Notes: generated from the sequence alone by a model not told the origin. Numbered from the stretch's first letter, positions 48,568-59,420 are shown. The stretch: DNA of 64,000 nt from Flavobacterium profundi (GCF_006491645.1 NZ_VDCZ01000004.1:62001-126000), one strand, 5' to 3'. Numbers and translations are program-made.

Positions 48568-51500
48568 ATGAAAATCAATCACTTTCTGAAACTTTTTTTG
48601 GTTGTAACGCTATTGGTGTCTTGTTCTAAAGACAGTAAAGATTTTAATTCTGATCCCTCCTTATTTAAAGAATATATTTTAAATTATAGTTCGGGTATTG
48701 TTTCAGCTAAAAGTGATATTAGAATTGTTTTAGCATTTGATAATGCAGATTGGTCACCAAACAAGCAATTAGATGCAGATTTGTTTACTATAAATCCTAA
48801 GGTAGATGGAAAAGTAATAGCACTCTCTACGAATACGGTTGCTTTTGTTCCAAATGAGCATTTAGAATCCGATAAAGAATATCAAATTAGTTTTCACTTA
48901 TCTGAGATAAAAGATGTCTCTAAAGAATTAAAAAACTTCAATTTTACCATAAAAACTATTAAACAAGATTTTATTGTTACCACATTAGACTTGCAATCGT
49001 ATAGTAAAGATTATATGTATTTGAATGGTGTTTTAAGTACAAGTGATGCCTTAGAATTGGAAAAAGCTAAAAAACTAATACAAGTTAGTCAAGATGGGAA
49101 AATAATTGCTGTAAAATTTGATAAGGAATTGAGTACAGATAAAGAATTCAAATTTGTCATTGATAGTATTCAACGTTTTGTGGAAGACAGTAAAATACTA
49201 ATTAATTGGAATGGTAAAGAAGAAGGAATAGATCAAAAAGGAACTTTAGAATTTGATATACCCGGAAAAAACAACTTTAAAATCATTAATGCTGAAGTGC
49301 AAGAAGACAACAATCAAGTCTTGTTGTTGAATTTTTCTGATCCACTAAAAAAAGGTCAAGATTTTGATGGTCTAGTAGATGTTGAGTCTGCTACAGATTT
49401 AAAATTTTCTACTGCGGGAAATTTGTTAAAAGTATTTTTTAATGAACCTTTAAAAGGGGAATTATTAGTAGAAGTTTTTCAAGGGATTCAAAGTGAAGAT
49501 GGCTATAAAATGAAGCAAAATTTTTCTCAAAAAGTATCCTTTGAGCAAATTAAACCTGCCGTTCGTTTTATAAAAAGTGGAACGATTTTACCAAGTTCCA
49601 ATAATCTAAAAATCAATTTTGAGGCTGTTAACTTGAGTGCTGTTGATGTGAAGGTGTATAAAATTTTTAAAAATAACATTTTACAATTTCTTCAGGATAA
49701 TCAAATTAACGGAAACCGAAACCTTCAAAAAGTGGCTGCTCCGATTGCAAAAGAAAAAATAATTCTAAAAACGAACAATTTAACGAATTATAGTAAATGG
49801 GGTGCTTACGCTTTAGATTTAGCTAAAATTATTTCTCCTGAACCAGGTGCTATCTATCGCGTTGAAATTACATTTAATAAAAGCTATTCTTTGTACAAGT
49901 GTACCTCTTCTGATGATGAAGAGCCTATGGAAGAAGACGAAACCAGAGATGATGGTGAAGTAAGAAGTACAAGTGAGTATTATTATGACGATTACTATTA
50001 CGATGATTATGATTGGTACGAAAGGGAAAATCCTTGTGATAATTCATATTATTATAGAAATAGTATTGCAACCAATGTTGTGGCTACAGATTTAGGTGTA
50101 ATTGCTAAAAGAGGAGAAAATGGTTCGTATGTGTTTGCGGTTAACGATATCTTATCTACAAATCCAGTTTCTGGAGCTACAGTTGATTTATATGATTATC
50201 AACAACAAAAATTAGCTACCGTTACGACAAATGGAGAGGGTTTAGCAACAGCTGAAGTGAAAAGATATGCTTATTTTGCTATAGTAACCAAAGATAATAA
50301 CACCACTTACGTAAAATTAGATGAAGGACAATCGTTATCTGTCAGTAATTTTGAAGTAAATGGGGAAGCTTTACAAAAAGGGCTTAAAGGCTATATTTAT
50401 GGTGAAAGAGGAGTTTGGAGACCAGGAGACACCTTGCATATTGCATTCATGCTAAATGATAATGAAAATAAATTGGAAAAATCACATCCTATTAAATTTA
50501 AATTATCAGACCCAAGAGGAAAATTAACGTATCAAGCGGTACAAAAATATAATGAAAACAATCATTATAAATTTAAAGTGGTTACCAAAGATACTGATAT
50601 TACAGGGAATTGGGAAGCAAAAATAACAGTTGGTGGGGCTAATTTCTTTAAATCCATTAAAATTGAAACAATTAAGCCGAATCGATTAAAAATTAAAAAT
50701 AGTTTTGCTGATGCACAAATTTTTGGGAATAGCCCTAATAAAGGAACTTTGGAAGTGAATTGGCTTCATGGTGCAGTTGCGAAAAATTTGAAAGTGGAAA
50801 TGCAGGCCAAATTTATGAAAGAGCAAACTACTTTTAAAGGGTATAGCAATTATGATTTTGATGATGAAGTGCGAGATTTTTATACGGAAGATGTTAATGT
50901 GTTTTCAGGAAAAATTGATGAAAATGGAAAAACAAACGTTATTTTAAAACCTGAAATTACCAGTCAAGCACCTGGAAAACTAAAAATTGTAATGCAAACC
51001 AAAGCTTACGAGAATGGAGGAGACTTTAGTACAGACGTAGTTACAGCAAGTTTTTCTCCTTATGAAACATATGTGGGTTTAAAAAGTCCTGAAACGAATA
51101 AATACGGCATGTTAGAAACGGATAAAATGAACCGTTTTGAAGTAGTAACACTGTCAGAAAATGGTAAACCTAAATCGGTTAAAAAATTAGAAGTTAGAGT
51201 ATATAAAGTGGAATGGAGATGGTGGTGGAATAGTGGTAGCGATAATTTATCACGTTACAATTCTGATACTGTAACTACAGCTTATAAGAACTTTACCATT
51301 TCAACCAATAGTAGTGGAAAAGGAAGTTTTCAATTCTTGGTTCCAGAAGGAGACTGGGGAAGATATTTAATTCGTGTGGTAGATCCTAATGACGGTCATG
51401 CAACAAGTACTACAGAACTGATAGATTGGCCTTATTGGTCTGGAAAGACAAAATCTGGTGATGGAGCAACAGCAAATATGTTGGTTTTTGCATCTGACAA

Positions 51501-54072
51501 AGAAAAATATGCCGTTGGTGAAAAAGCGATGATTTCTTTTCCTTCAAGCGAAGGTGGAAGAGCTTTAATTTCTCTTGAAAACGGTTCAAAAGTGGTACAA
51601 ACGTTATGGACAACCACTACAAAAGGAGAAACTAAAATGGAAATCCCAGTTACTCCAGAAATGGCTCCTAATGTTTATGTTCATATTACGTTATTGAAAC
51701 CACATGCTTCAACAGCTAACGATACTCCAATTCGTATGTATGGAATTGTTCCTATTGAAGTCGTAGATAAAAATACCATTTTGGAACCTCAAGTAGTGCT
51801 ACCAGATGTTTTACGTCCTGAACAAAAAGCAACTTTGAAAATCAGTGAAAAGAATGGAAAACAAATGACCTATACTGTTGCTATTGTGGATGAAGGTTTG
51901 TTGGATTTAACCCGATTTAAAACACCAAATGCTTGGGATAAATTCTATTCTAAACAAGCTTTAGGAGTGAAGACTTGGGATGTCTATGATGATGTAATTG
52001 GTGCTTATGGAGGAAAAATAAATCAAATTTTCAGTATTGGTGGTGACGAAGATTTAGGAGGTGGAAAAGCTAAAAAAGCGAACCGATTTAAACCTGTTGT
52101 AATTTATTTGGGACCTTTTAAATTGGAAAAAGGAGAAACAAAATCGCATACATTCGAAATGCCAAATTATGTAGGATCTGTTCGTACTATGGTAGTTGCT
52201 GGAGATATTACTGCGAATGCTTATGGTAGTACTGAAAAAACAACACCAGTTAGAAGTCCTTTAATGGTTTTAGCTTCTGTACCTAGAAAGATATCTCCTA
52301 ATGAGAAAATCACTTTACCAGTGACCGTTTTTGCGATGGAAAAGAATGTGAAAAACGTGACGGTTCAAGTGAAAACGAATAACGGAATTCGAATTTTAGA
52401 ATCAGCAAAACAACAAGTTAATTTTAGTTCTCCTGATGAAAAAATGGTGTACTTTAACTTAGAAGTTGGCGACGTAACCGGTATTGGTAAGATTGAAGTA
52501 GTGGCAACTTCGGGTTCTGAAAAAGCCTCCTTTCCAGTGGAAGTAGATATTGTTAATCCCAACCCAGAAAGTACTGATTTTGTTGATATGGTTTTAGAAC
52601 CAAATACTACAAAATCAATCGCTTGGGAAACTTTTGGAGTGGTAGGTACAAACAATGCTAGAATTGAAATTTCATCTTTCCCAACTATCGATTTTAATAG
52701 AAGATTGAAATACCTGATTCAGTACCCGCATGGTTGTGTAGAGCAAACCACATCAAGTGTATTTCCTCAATTGTATTTAGCGGATGTAGTAGCTATAGAT
52801 GAGGTACGCAAACAAAAAATACAATATAATGTGAATCAGGGAATTCAAAGATTGGGTAGATTTCAGGTTTCGAATGGCGGTTTAGCGTATTGGCAAGGTG
52901 AAGGTACACCAGATGATTGGGGTACTTCTTATGCGGGTCATTTTATGATTGAAGCGGAGAAAAAAGGATATGTATTGCCTTCTGGTTTCAAACAAAAATG
53001 GCTTTCGTATCAACAACGACAAGCAAAACAATGGAGATACAATGCCAGTTATTATAATGATTTTGCACAAGCCTATCGTTTATATACTTTAGCTTTAGCA
53101 GGTTCAGCCGATTTAGGTTCTATGAATAGATTAAGAGAAACAGTTGGAATTTCTGATGAATCTAAATTACGTTTAGCAGCCTGTTATGCAATTGTAGGTC
53201 AAAAAGCAGCGGCTCAAAAACTAATTGCATCTATAGGCGCTTTCGAGTATAATCCGAGAAGTTATTATTACTATTATGGTTCAGAAGATAGAAGTAGAGC
53301 CATGTTGTTAGAGACCTATCTGTTAATGGATAATAAGACAAAAGCTTTTGAATTAGCCAATATATTAGCTAAAAATCTTTCGTCTAACCAATATATGAGT
53401 ACCCAAACAACGGCTTATTCGCTTTATGCTATGTCTAAATTTGCAGTAAAAAATGGTGAAAAAGGAGTGAATGTAGGGATTAATTTTGGTGGAAAATCTG
53501 AAAATTTAGCGACACAAAAATCAGTTATTGATAAAGCTCTTTTAGTAAATAAAGGGAAATATAGTGTTTCGGTTAAGAACAACAATAATGGTACGGTGTA
53601 TGTAAGGGTTTTAAATAGTGGCGTGCTACCTATTGGAGAAGAGAAGGAAATTCAAAAGAACTTAACAGCAGTAGTTTCTTACAGAAATAAAGCTGGTGGA
53701 GCTATTAATTTTAACGCAATTGAGCAAGGAACAGAAATTATAGGTCAGGTTACCATTAGAAATAATAGTTCAGAAAGAGTAAATAACATTGCTTTAACGC
53801 AAATTGTGCCTTCTGGATTCGAGATCATGAATTCTCGCTATACTGACTTTGGTAGTGAAACAGAAAATAAAGCGGATTACATCGATATTAGAGATGATAG
53901 AACCAATTTCTATTTTAATTTAGGTATAAATGAATCTAAAACGTTTACCGTTTTATTAAATGCTTCTTTCTTAGGAACATACTATTTGCCTGGAATTCAG
54001 TGTGAAGCGATGTATGATGATAATTATATTGTGAGAAACAAAGGACAGTGGATCAATATCGTAAAAGAATAA
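48568..54072 (+). CDS. alpha-2-macroglobulin family lipoprotein
   Basis: A very large (1834-residue) periplasmic protease trap. The lipoprotein signal ends LLVSCSKDS, with Cys20 as the lipidated residue. MG-type beta domains fill the N-terminal two thirds; the A2M bait/macroglobulin core includes GYIYGERGVWRPGDTLHIAF near residue 605 and the ANG/A2M region ending AIVDEGLLDLTRF. The thioester motif GCVEQTT (Cys near residue 1390) is intact, followed by an alpha-helical thioester domain. A low-complexity Asp/Glu/Tyr insertion lies at about residues 449-495. It overlaps the PBP1c gene by 25 bp, the conserved A2M-pbpC pairing, so it guards the envelope when peptidoglycan is breached. Confidence 0.94.
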   Translation: MKINHFLKLFLVVTLLVSCSKDSKDFNSDPSLFKEYILNYSSGIVSAKSDIRIVLAFDNADWSPNKQLDADLFTINPKVDGKVIALSTNTVAFVPNEHLESDKEYQISFHLSEIKDVSKELKNFNFTIKTIKQDFIVTTLDLQSYSKDYMYLNGVLSTSDALELEKAKKLIQVSQDGKIIAVKFDKELSTDKEFKFVIDSIQRFVEDSKILINWNGKEEGIDQKGTLEFDIPGKNNFKIINAEVQEDNNQVLLLNFSDPLKKGQDFDGLVDVESATDLKFSTAGNLLKVFFNEPLKGELLVEVFQGIQSEDGYKMKQNFSQKVSFEQIKPAVRFIKSGTILPSSNNLKINFEAVNLSAVDVKVYKIFKNNILQFLQDNQINGNRNLQKVAAPIAKEKIILKTNNLTNYSKWGAYALDLAKIISPEPGAIYRVEITFNKSYSLYKCTSSDDEEPMEEDETRDDGEVRSTSEYYYDDYYYDDYDWYERENPCDNSYYYRNSIATNVVATDLGVIAKRGENGSYVFAVNDILSTNPVSGATVDLYDYQQQKLATVTTNGEGLATAEVKRYAYFAIVTKDNNTTYVKLDEGQSLSVSNFEVNGEALQKGLKGYIYGERGVWRPGDTLHIAFMLNDNENKLEKSHPIKFKLSDPRGKLTYQAVQKYNENNHYKFKVVTKDTDITGNWEAKITVGGANFFKSIKIETIKPNRLKIKNSFADAQIFGNSPNKGTLEVNWLHGAVAKNLKVEMQAKFMKEQTTFKGYSNYDFDDEVRDFYTEDVNVFSGKIDENGKTNVILKPEITSQAPGKLKIVMQTKAYENGGDFSTDVVTASFSPYETYVGLKSPETNKYGMLETDKMNRFEVVTLSENGKPKSVKKLEVRVYKVEWRWWWNSGSDNLSRYNSDTVTTAYKNFTISTNSSGKGSFQFLVPEGDWGRYLIRVVDPNDGHATSTTELIDWPYWSGKTKSGDGATANMLVFASDKEKYAVGEKAMISFPSSEGGRALISLENGSKVVQTLWTTTTKGETKMEIPVTPEMAPNVYVHITLLKPHASTANDTPIRMYGIVPIEVVDKNTILEPQVVLPDVLRPEQKATLKISEKNGKQMTYTVAIVDEGLLDLTRFKTPNAWDKFYSKQALGVKTWDVYDDVIGAYGGKINQIFSIGGDEDLGGGKAKKANRFKPVVIYLGPFKLEKGETKSHTFEMPNYVGSVRTMVVAGDITANAYGSTEKTTPVRSPLMVLASVPRKISPNEKITLPVTVFAMEKNVKNVTVQVKTNNGIRILESAKQQVNFSSPDEKMVYFNLEVGDVTGIGKIEVVATSGSEKASFPVEVDIVNPNPESTDFVDMVLEPNTTKSIAWETFGVVGTNNARIEISSFPTIDFNRRLKYLIQYPHGCVEQTTSSVFPQLYLADVVAIDEVRKQKIQYNVNQGIQRLGRFQVSNGGLAYWQGEGTPDDWGTSYAGHFMIEAEKKGYVLPSGFKQKWLSYQQRQAKQWRYNASYYNDFAQAYRLYTLALAGSADLGSMNRLRETVGISDESKLRLAACYAIVGQKAAAQKLIASIGAFEYNPRSYYYYYGSEDRSRAMLLETYLLMDNKTKAFELANILAKNLSSNQYMSTQTTAYSLYAMSKFAVKNGEKGVNVGINFGGKSENLATQKSVIDKALLVNKGKYSVSVKNNNNGTVYVRVLNSGVLPIGEEKEIQKNLTAVVSYRNKAGGAINFNAIEQGTEIIGQVTIRNNSSERVNNIALTQIVPSGFEIMNSRYTDFGSETENKADYIDIRDDRTNFYFNLGINESKTFTVLLNASFLGTYYLPGIQCEAMYDDNYIVRNKGQWINIVKE

Positions 54073-56426
54073 TACAAAAACCAATTCGGTTTCTTAAAAA
54101 AAATCCCTTTAAAACAACCATAGGAATACTTCTTATGGTTGTTTATTATTTTTGTTTACCCAAAGTCCTCTTTGATGCAAACTACACGACCGTTATAGAA
54201 AGTGAAGAAGGTCAATTTATAGGTGCAAAAATAGCAGATGATGGTCAATGGCGATTTCCTGAAAGTGATAGTGTTCCCACTAAATTTAAAGCTTGTATTG
54301 TTGCTTTTGAAGACCAGCATTTTTATAGTCATTTTGGGTTTAATCCCATTTCCATGTACCATGCTTTTAAAGAAAACCGAAAAGCCAATAAGGTAGTTAG
54401 AGGAGGAAGTACTTTAACACAACAGGTCATCCGTTTGCATAGAGACGGTAAAAAAAGATCGTATTTTGAAAAATTTGTGGAAGTCATTTTAGCAACCCGT
54501 TTAGAGTTTCGCCATTCTAAAGATAAGATTTTGCAACTATATGCTGCTCATGCTCCTTTCGGAAGTAATGTAGTAGGTTTAGAAATGGCTTCATGGCGGT
54601 ATTTTGGGTTGCAACCCCATCAGTTATCTTGGGCAGAAGCAGCTACTTTAGCCGTATTGCCAAATGCACCAAGTTTAATTTATCCTGGAAAAAATCAACA
54701 AAAACTATTACTAAAAAGAAATCGGCTATTAAAAAAATTAGTCGAAAATAAAACCATCGATCAGGAAACCTATGAGTTGTCTTTGTTAGAAGAATTGCCT
54801 CAAAAACCTTTTGCGGTTCCTCAAATTGCACCCCATCTATTGCAAAAAATTGCGAAAGAACATCACGGTAAAAAGCTAAAAACGACAATCCAACTTGGTG
54901 TTCAAGAACGGGTAAATGATATTGTGAATCAATATTATAATTTATATAGACAAAATCAAGTATTTAATATCGCTGTTTTAGTGGTGGATGTAAAAACAAG
55001 AAATATTATTTCTTATGTTGGTAATAGCCCCACAGACGTTGCCCATCAAAAAGATGTCGATATTATTGAAGCTCCAAGAAGCACTGGAAGTATTCTGAAA
55101 CCCTTTTTATATGCTTCCATGCTAGATGAAGGAGAGATTTTACCACGAACATTAATTCCTGATGTTCCAACTCAAATTTCGGGATATACACCTCAAAATT
55201 ATGATTTGTCTTATGATGGAGCGGTAGCTGCAAACAGAGCTTTAGCTCGTTCTTTAAATATTCCGGCTGTTTTGATGTTGCAACAATATTCGGTAACGAA
55301 ATTTTATGAGCAATTGCAAAAATTGAAATTACGAGATGTCAATCGGCATCCTTCTAATTACGGACTTTCTTTAATTTTAGGAGGGGCTGAAACGAATCTT
55401 TGGGATTTATGCCGTTCGTATGCTTATATGTCGAGTACACTTACTCATTACACTAAAACTCAAGATGAATTTCGAATAAATGAGTTGGCTAATTTGAATT
55501 ACAACAGTGCTGTAAAAATCGATTTTGGAGCTTCAAAAAGACAAAAAAACGTTTTTAGCGCTGGAGCAATTTGGCATACTTTTAATGCTATGAAAGAAGT
55601 GAATCGCCCTCAAGGTGATGAAGCTTGGCGATTTTATGACTCTTCTATTGATTTAGCTTGGAAAACAGGAACAAGTTTTGGAGGAAGAGATGCTTGGGCT
55701 GTTGGAGTTACTCAAGATTATGTAGTAGGGGTTTGGGTAGGAAATGCGACTGGTGAAGGACGGCCGCTTTTAACAGGAGTGGAAAGTGCTGCACCTATTT
55801 TGTTTGATGTGTTTCGTTTGTTTCCTAAAGCGAATTGGTTTACCATACCTTATAATGATTTAGAAGAGAAAAAAGTATGCAAGCAATCAGGTTATTTGGC
55901 ACAAGAAAATTGTAATGCTCAGCTACAATGGATTCCAAAGAATGAAAAAAAAACCGAGAATTGTCCGTATCATAAATTAATTCATTTAGATAGCACCGAG
56001 CAATTTCGAGTAAATAGTTCTTGTGAAAATGTAGACGCTATACTAGCGAAATCTTGGTTTGTTTTGCCGCCAGTTATAGAGTGGTATTACAAAAGCAAGC
56101 ATGCAAATTATGTTTCACTTCCTCCATTTCGACCAGATTGCGTTGAGGCGTCAATGGATAAGAAAATGGATTTTATATACCCAAATCCGAATAGTAAAAT
56201 TATTCTAACCAAAAATTTTGAAGGGAAAACGCAACCCGTAATTTTAAAAGTAGCACATTCGAATCCTGATACGGAACTATTTTGGTACTTGAATGATACT
56301 TTTTTAGGAACTACAAAGACGTTTCATGAAAAACAGGTAATTGCATCTACTGGAACTCATATTATTACAGTTGTGGATGAGTATGGTAACGAAATAAAAA
56401 GAAAAATTGCCATAGAGAAAGATTAA
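54048..56426 (+). CDS. pbpC: penicillin-binding protein 1C
   Basis: A 792-residue bifunctional peptidoglycan synthase. A membrane anchor (TIGILLMVVYYFCLPKV) is followed by a GT51 transglycosylase domain with FEDQHFYSHFGF (Glu88) and RGGSTLTQQVIRL. The transpeptidase domain carries STGSILKPF (active Ser near 348), ARSLNIPAV and KTGTSFGG near 538. A C-terminal BiPBP_C-type domain closes the protein (about 700-792). The start is the GTG at 54048, inside the end of the A2M gene, giving MDQYRKR. The pair with A2M is conserved in many Gram-negative bacteria. Confidence 0.93.
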   Translation: MDQYRKRIIQKPIRFLKKNPFKTTIGILLMVVYYFCLPKVLFDANYTTVIESEEGQFIGAKIADDGQWRFPESDSVPTKFKACIVAFEDQHFYSHFGFNPISMYHAFKENRKANKVVRGGSTLTQQVIRLHRDGKKRSYFEKFVEVILATRLEFRHSKDKILQLYAAHAPFGSNVVGLEMASWRYFGLQPHQLSWAEAATLAVLPNAPSLIYPGKNQQKLLLKRNRLLKKLVENKTIDQETYELSLLEELPQKPFAVPQIAPHLLQKIAKEHHGKKLKTTIQLGVQERVNDIVNQYYNLYRQNQVFNIAVLVVDVKTRNIISYVGNSPTDVAHQKDVDIIEAPRSTGSILKPFLYASMLDEGEILPRTLIPDVPTQISGYTPQNYDLSYDGAVAANRALARSLNIPAVLMLQQYSVTKFYEQLQKLKLRDVNRHPSNYGLSLILGGAETNLWDLCRSYAYMSSTLTHYTKTQDEFRINELANLNYNSAVKIDFGASKRQKNVFSAGAIWHTFNAMKEVNRPQGDEAWRFYDSSIDLAWKTGTSFGGRDAWAVGVTQDYVVGVWVGNATGEGRPLLTGVESAAPILFDVFRLFPKANWFTIPYNDLEEKKVCKQSGYLAQENCNAQLQWIPKNEKKTENCPYHKLIHLDSTEQFRVNSSCENVDAILAKSWFVLPPVIEWYYKSKHANYVSLPPFRPDCVEASMDKKMDFIYPNPNSKIILTKNFEGKTQPVILKVAHSNPDTELFWYLNDTFLGTTKTFHEKQVIASTGTHIITVVDEYGNEIKRKIAIEKD

Positions 56427-56453
56427 TTTTAGAAAGCCAAAAGCCCTTTTCAG

Positions 56454-56490
56454 AAATAGCACACTAAAATTTCATATCAAAGTGCTATTT
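56454..56490. repeat. 9-bp inverted repeat before the propeller kinase gene
   Basis: AAATAGCAC (56454-56462), 19-base loop, GTGCTATTT (56482-56490), followed by T bases. It may terminate the A2M-pbpC transcript. The right arm overlaps a -7 box TATTTTTG (56486-56493), so it could also be an operator for the next gene. Confidence 0.45.
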
Positions 56491-56498
56491 TTGATTAC

Positions 56499-59411
56499 TT
56501 GAAAACAATTGTAAGATATAGCTTTTTGTTTTATTTTGTGGTGAACATTTTGTTTGCACAAGATCCTATTGCTATTAAATTGAGTGAGAAAGAGGGCTTG
56601 CCAGATGTTGAGTTTTACGATATTTTAGAAGATAATGAAGGTTTTGTTTGGCTTGCTGCAGACAAAGGTTTGTATCGGTTTGATGGAAAAGAATATGCAT
56701 CGTATCATCATGTAGATAAAAGAGGTCTTTCTGTTTTTGGTTTAAAATTAGATAGAAAAGGTAAGCTTTGGTGTAATAATATATCCGGTCAGTTTTTTTA
56801 TGTAAAAGACAATAGATTGGTACTCTTTTTAGATTTAAAAAACGAATTAAAAGGAGAATTATCGGAGTTTTTTTTTCTAGAGAATACGTTGTTTATTTTT
56901 TCGAATTCTATTATTTTTTCAGTGGATTTGAATACGAAACTACGTCAAAAAATTGCCTTACCTGTTGCTTCAAAATATCCTACTATAAGAGCTCCATTTT
57001 TATTCGAAGAAGCTATTTATTTTACAGCAGATGATAAGGTTTTTACAATTTCAAAATCCAATGTTGTAGCAAAAAAGAAAGTGAGTTTGCCTTTTTTTGG
57101 GAGTAATATCTTTCCCAAATTTTTCAATTTTAAAAGCAAACCCTATCTCTTGCTTTATGATAACCTCCAAAATAAAAATTATTTTTTTGAAATTGTTGAA
57201 GATCATTTAGAAGCTATTACTTTTCCAAAAGAGTTACAAAATAATAGAATTGTTACTATTTCAGAAAATAAGGAAGAGGTGTGGTTTTGTACTTCAAATG
57301 GAATACTAATTATTGATATTGATAACGACAGAACCCATTTAAAAAATATTTTTTTTAAGAATGATTTTATTACTAAAAATATTCTAGATAAAAATGGAAC
57401 AGTTTGGATTTCAACTTTAAATAATGGTGTTTTTATAGTGCCTAGTTTACAAATTAAATCCTATGAAAATGTTGTTGACGGTGAAGCGATTTCAACAGTA
57501 GAAAAAATTGCACCCACTCAAATTGTTATTGGTACTACCAAAGGCAATGTCTTTTTTATAGACTTGAAAGAGAGTAAAAAAGAAAAAGTTACGATTGAAA
57601 AAAAGAGAAAAATTGCCGCTCTATTATTTTTAAAAAATCAAAACACACTTTTAATAAGTACTGAAGGTGGTTTTTATAGTTATGCTTTACAAACTAAAAA
57701 AATCGTAACACTCGATTATTTGCATAATGCAAAAGATTTACAACAAATAGGCGATTCGAATGGAATTGTTTACTCTGGTTTTGACAGAGCAACTGTGTTT
57801 TATTTAAATAATAACAAAATAAGGGAACAAAAAAAATTAAATTTTAGCAGAGCTTATCGTTCTTTTTATGATGAAAACAATAAAAAAATATATGTTTCTT
57901 ATGTAGACAATCTTATTGTTTATGATAGTGTTATGAATGCAAAAGTGTTAACATATAACACCAAAAGCATTACTGCTAAAGAAATCTGTGCCACCTCAGA
58001 TGGCGTGATTTGGATAGCAACTTTTTCTGAAGGAATATTAGGTTATAAAGACGGTAAGTTTATTCATAAAATAGATACGAGTAATGGATTGAAATCGGTA
58101 GTGATTCAAGAGTTAAAATCAGATAAGAATGCGATTTGGATTGTGACCGATAAAGGAATTCAACTATTTGATGCTCCTTCCAAAGAATTTAAGCCGTCTT
58201 TATTAAATGATGCTGCAAATATAGGAAATGCAAAAGGTTTGATTGTTAATAATGAAAACATTTGGTTAGTGAGTCAAGAAGCTATTTTTGAAATCGAAAA
58301 GAAAATCCATCCGAAGACCTATTATCCAAAAGAAATCTATTTTAAATCGGTAACGATTAATGAAAAAGAGACTTCGGTTCAAGAGAATTATAATTTGCCC
58401 TATGATAGTAATCGAATTAAAATTAGTTTTCATACCAATGGTTATTTTCCCGATGAAGAATTACAATACGAATACCGATTATTAGGCTTAAGTGACCAAT
58501 GGGTGCCTGTTGAAAAAAACATCAATTTTATTCATTTTAATAGTCTTCCTTCCAATTCCTATGTTTTTGAAATTAGGGCAATAAATGGCAATCAAAAGCA
58601 TTTTATGTCTAAAAAAATCAGCTTTCAAATTAACTTACCTTATTGGAAAAGATGGTGGTTTGTGTTGCTTGTTTTTTTGTTTATTTTCGGAATTATCATT
58701 GTGTTTTATAGAAATAAATTGGCAATTCAAGAGAAAGAAAAGGAGTTGGCTTTGCGAAATGCAAAATTCGAAAGCGAATTGGCAGTTTTAAAGTTAGAAA
58801 ACTTAAAATCACAAATGAATCCACATTTTATTTTTAATGCTTTAAATTCGATACAAGAATATATTATCTTAAATCAAAAACATTTAGCAAGTTCTTATTT
58901 GTCAAAATTTGCCGATTTAATTCGAGCCTATTTGAATCATAGTTCTAAAGGATATATTTCTTTAAAAGAAGAGATTGAGTGTTTGAACATTTATTTAGAG
59001 CTTGAAAAATTACGATTCGAAGAAAAATTCAGTTATGTTGTTGTAATTGGCGATGTAAATGAAGAAATTAGAATACCTACAATGCTTATTCAACCCTATG
59101 TCGAAAATGCTATCAAACATGGGTTATTGCACAAAAAACAGAATCGAAAATTACGTGTGTCGTTCAGGATGTTGTTTGAAGAACAAATGCTACAATGCGT
59201 TGTAGAGGATAATGGCATTGGTAGAGAAAAAGCCGCTCAATTAAGACCTAAAAAGCACCTTTCTTTTGCTACACAAGCCAATCAAAACAGACTGGAATTA
59301 TTAAATTTTGGGAAAGAGAAAAAAATTGGAGTAACTATAGAAGATGTTTTGGATGAAAATAATGAAATTCAAGGAACGAAGGTTACTCTTTTAATACCAA
59401 TTATTAAATAA
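56499..59411 (+). CDS. two-component propeller sensor kinase (LytS-type)
   Basis: A 970-residue sensor. The signal peptide IVRYSFLFYFVVNILFAQ follows a TTG start (no ATG is available in frame that keeps it). Periplasmic propeller repeats (reg_prop) are visible: EGFVWLAADKGLYRFDG, KGKLWCNN, NGTVWISTLNNGVF, DGVIWIATFSEGILGYKDG. A Y_Y_Y domain follows (ELQYEYRLLGLSDQWVPV), then a membrane segment (WWFVLLVFLFIFGIIIVFY), a coiled coil and a LytS-type kinase with QMNPHFIFNALNSIQEYI (His near 775) and a HATPase part with VEDNGIGREKA. The LytTR gene follows 9 bp later and is its partner. No glycan-utilisation genes are adjacent, so the ligand is unknown. Confidence 0.93.
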   Translation: MKTIVRYSFLFYFVVNILFAQDPIAIKLSEKEGLPDVEFYDILEDNEGFVWLAADKGLYRFDGKEYASYHHVDKRGLSVFGLKLDRKGKLWCNNISGQFFYVKDNRLVLFLDLKNELKGELSEFFFLENTLFIFSNSIIFSVDLNTKLRQKIALPVASKYPTIRAPFLFEEAIYFTADDKVFTISKSNVVAKKKVSLPFFGSNIFPKFFNFKSKPYLLLYDNLQNKNYFFEIVEDHLEAITFPKELQNNRIVTISENKEEVWFCTSNGILIIDIDNDRTHLKNIFFKNDFITKNILDKNGTVWISTLNNGVFIVPSLQIKSYENVVDGEAISTVEKIAPTQIVIGTTKGNVFFIDLKESKKEKVTIEKKRKIAALLFLKNQNTLLISTEGGFYSYALQTKKIVTLDYLHNAKDLQQIGDSNGIVYSGFDRATVFYLNNNKIREQKKLNFSRAYRSFYDENNKKIYVSYVDNLIVYDSVMNAKVLTYNTKSITAKEICATSDGVIWIATFSEGILGYKDGKFIHKIDTSNGLKSVVIQELKSDKNAIWIVTDKGIQLFDAPSKEFKPSLLNDAANIGNAKGLIVNNENIWLVSQEAIFEIEKKIHPKTYYPKEIYFKSVTINEKETSVQENYNLPYDSNRIKISFHTNGYFPDEELQYEYRLLGLSDQWVPVEKNINFIHFNSLPSNSYVFEIRAINGNQKHFMSKKISFQINLPYWKRWWFVLLVFLFIFGIIIVFYRNKLAIQEKEKELALRNAKFESELAVLKLENLKSQMNPHFIFNALNSIQEYIILNQKHLASSYLSKFADLIRAYLNHSSKGYISLKEEIECLNIYLELEKLRFEEKFSYVVVIGDVNEEIRIPTMLIQPYVENAIKHGLLHKKQNRKLRVSFRMLFEEQMLQCVVEDNGIGREKAAQLRPKKHLSFATQANQNRLELLNFGKEKKIGVTIEDVLDENNEIQGTKVTLLIPIIK

Positions 59412-59420
59412 AGTTAGCTT

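Noticed and set aside
51410..51617. Two - strand ORFs inside the A2M gene
   Set aside because: They are antisense to a well-supported coding region and show no family resemblance.
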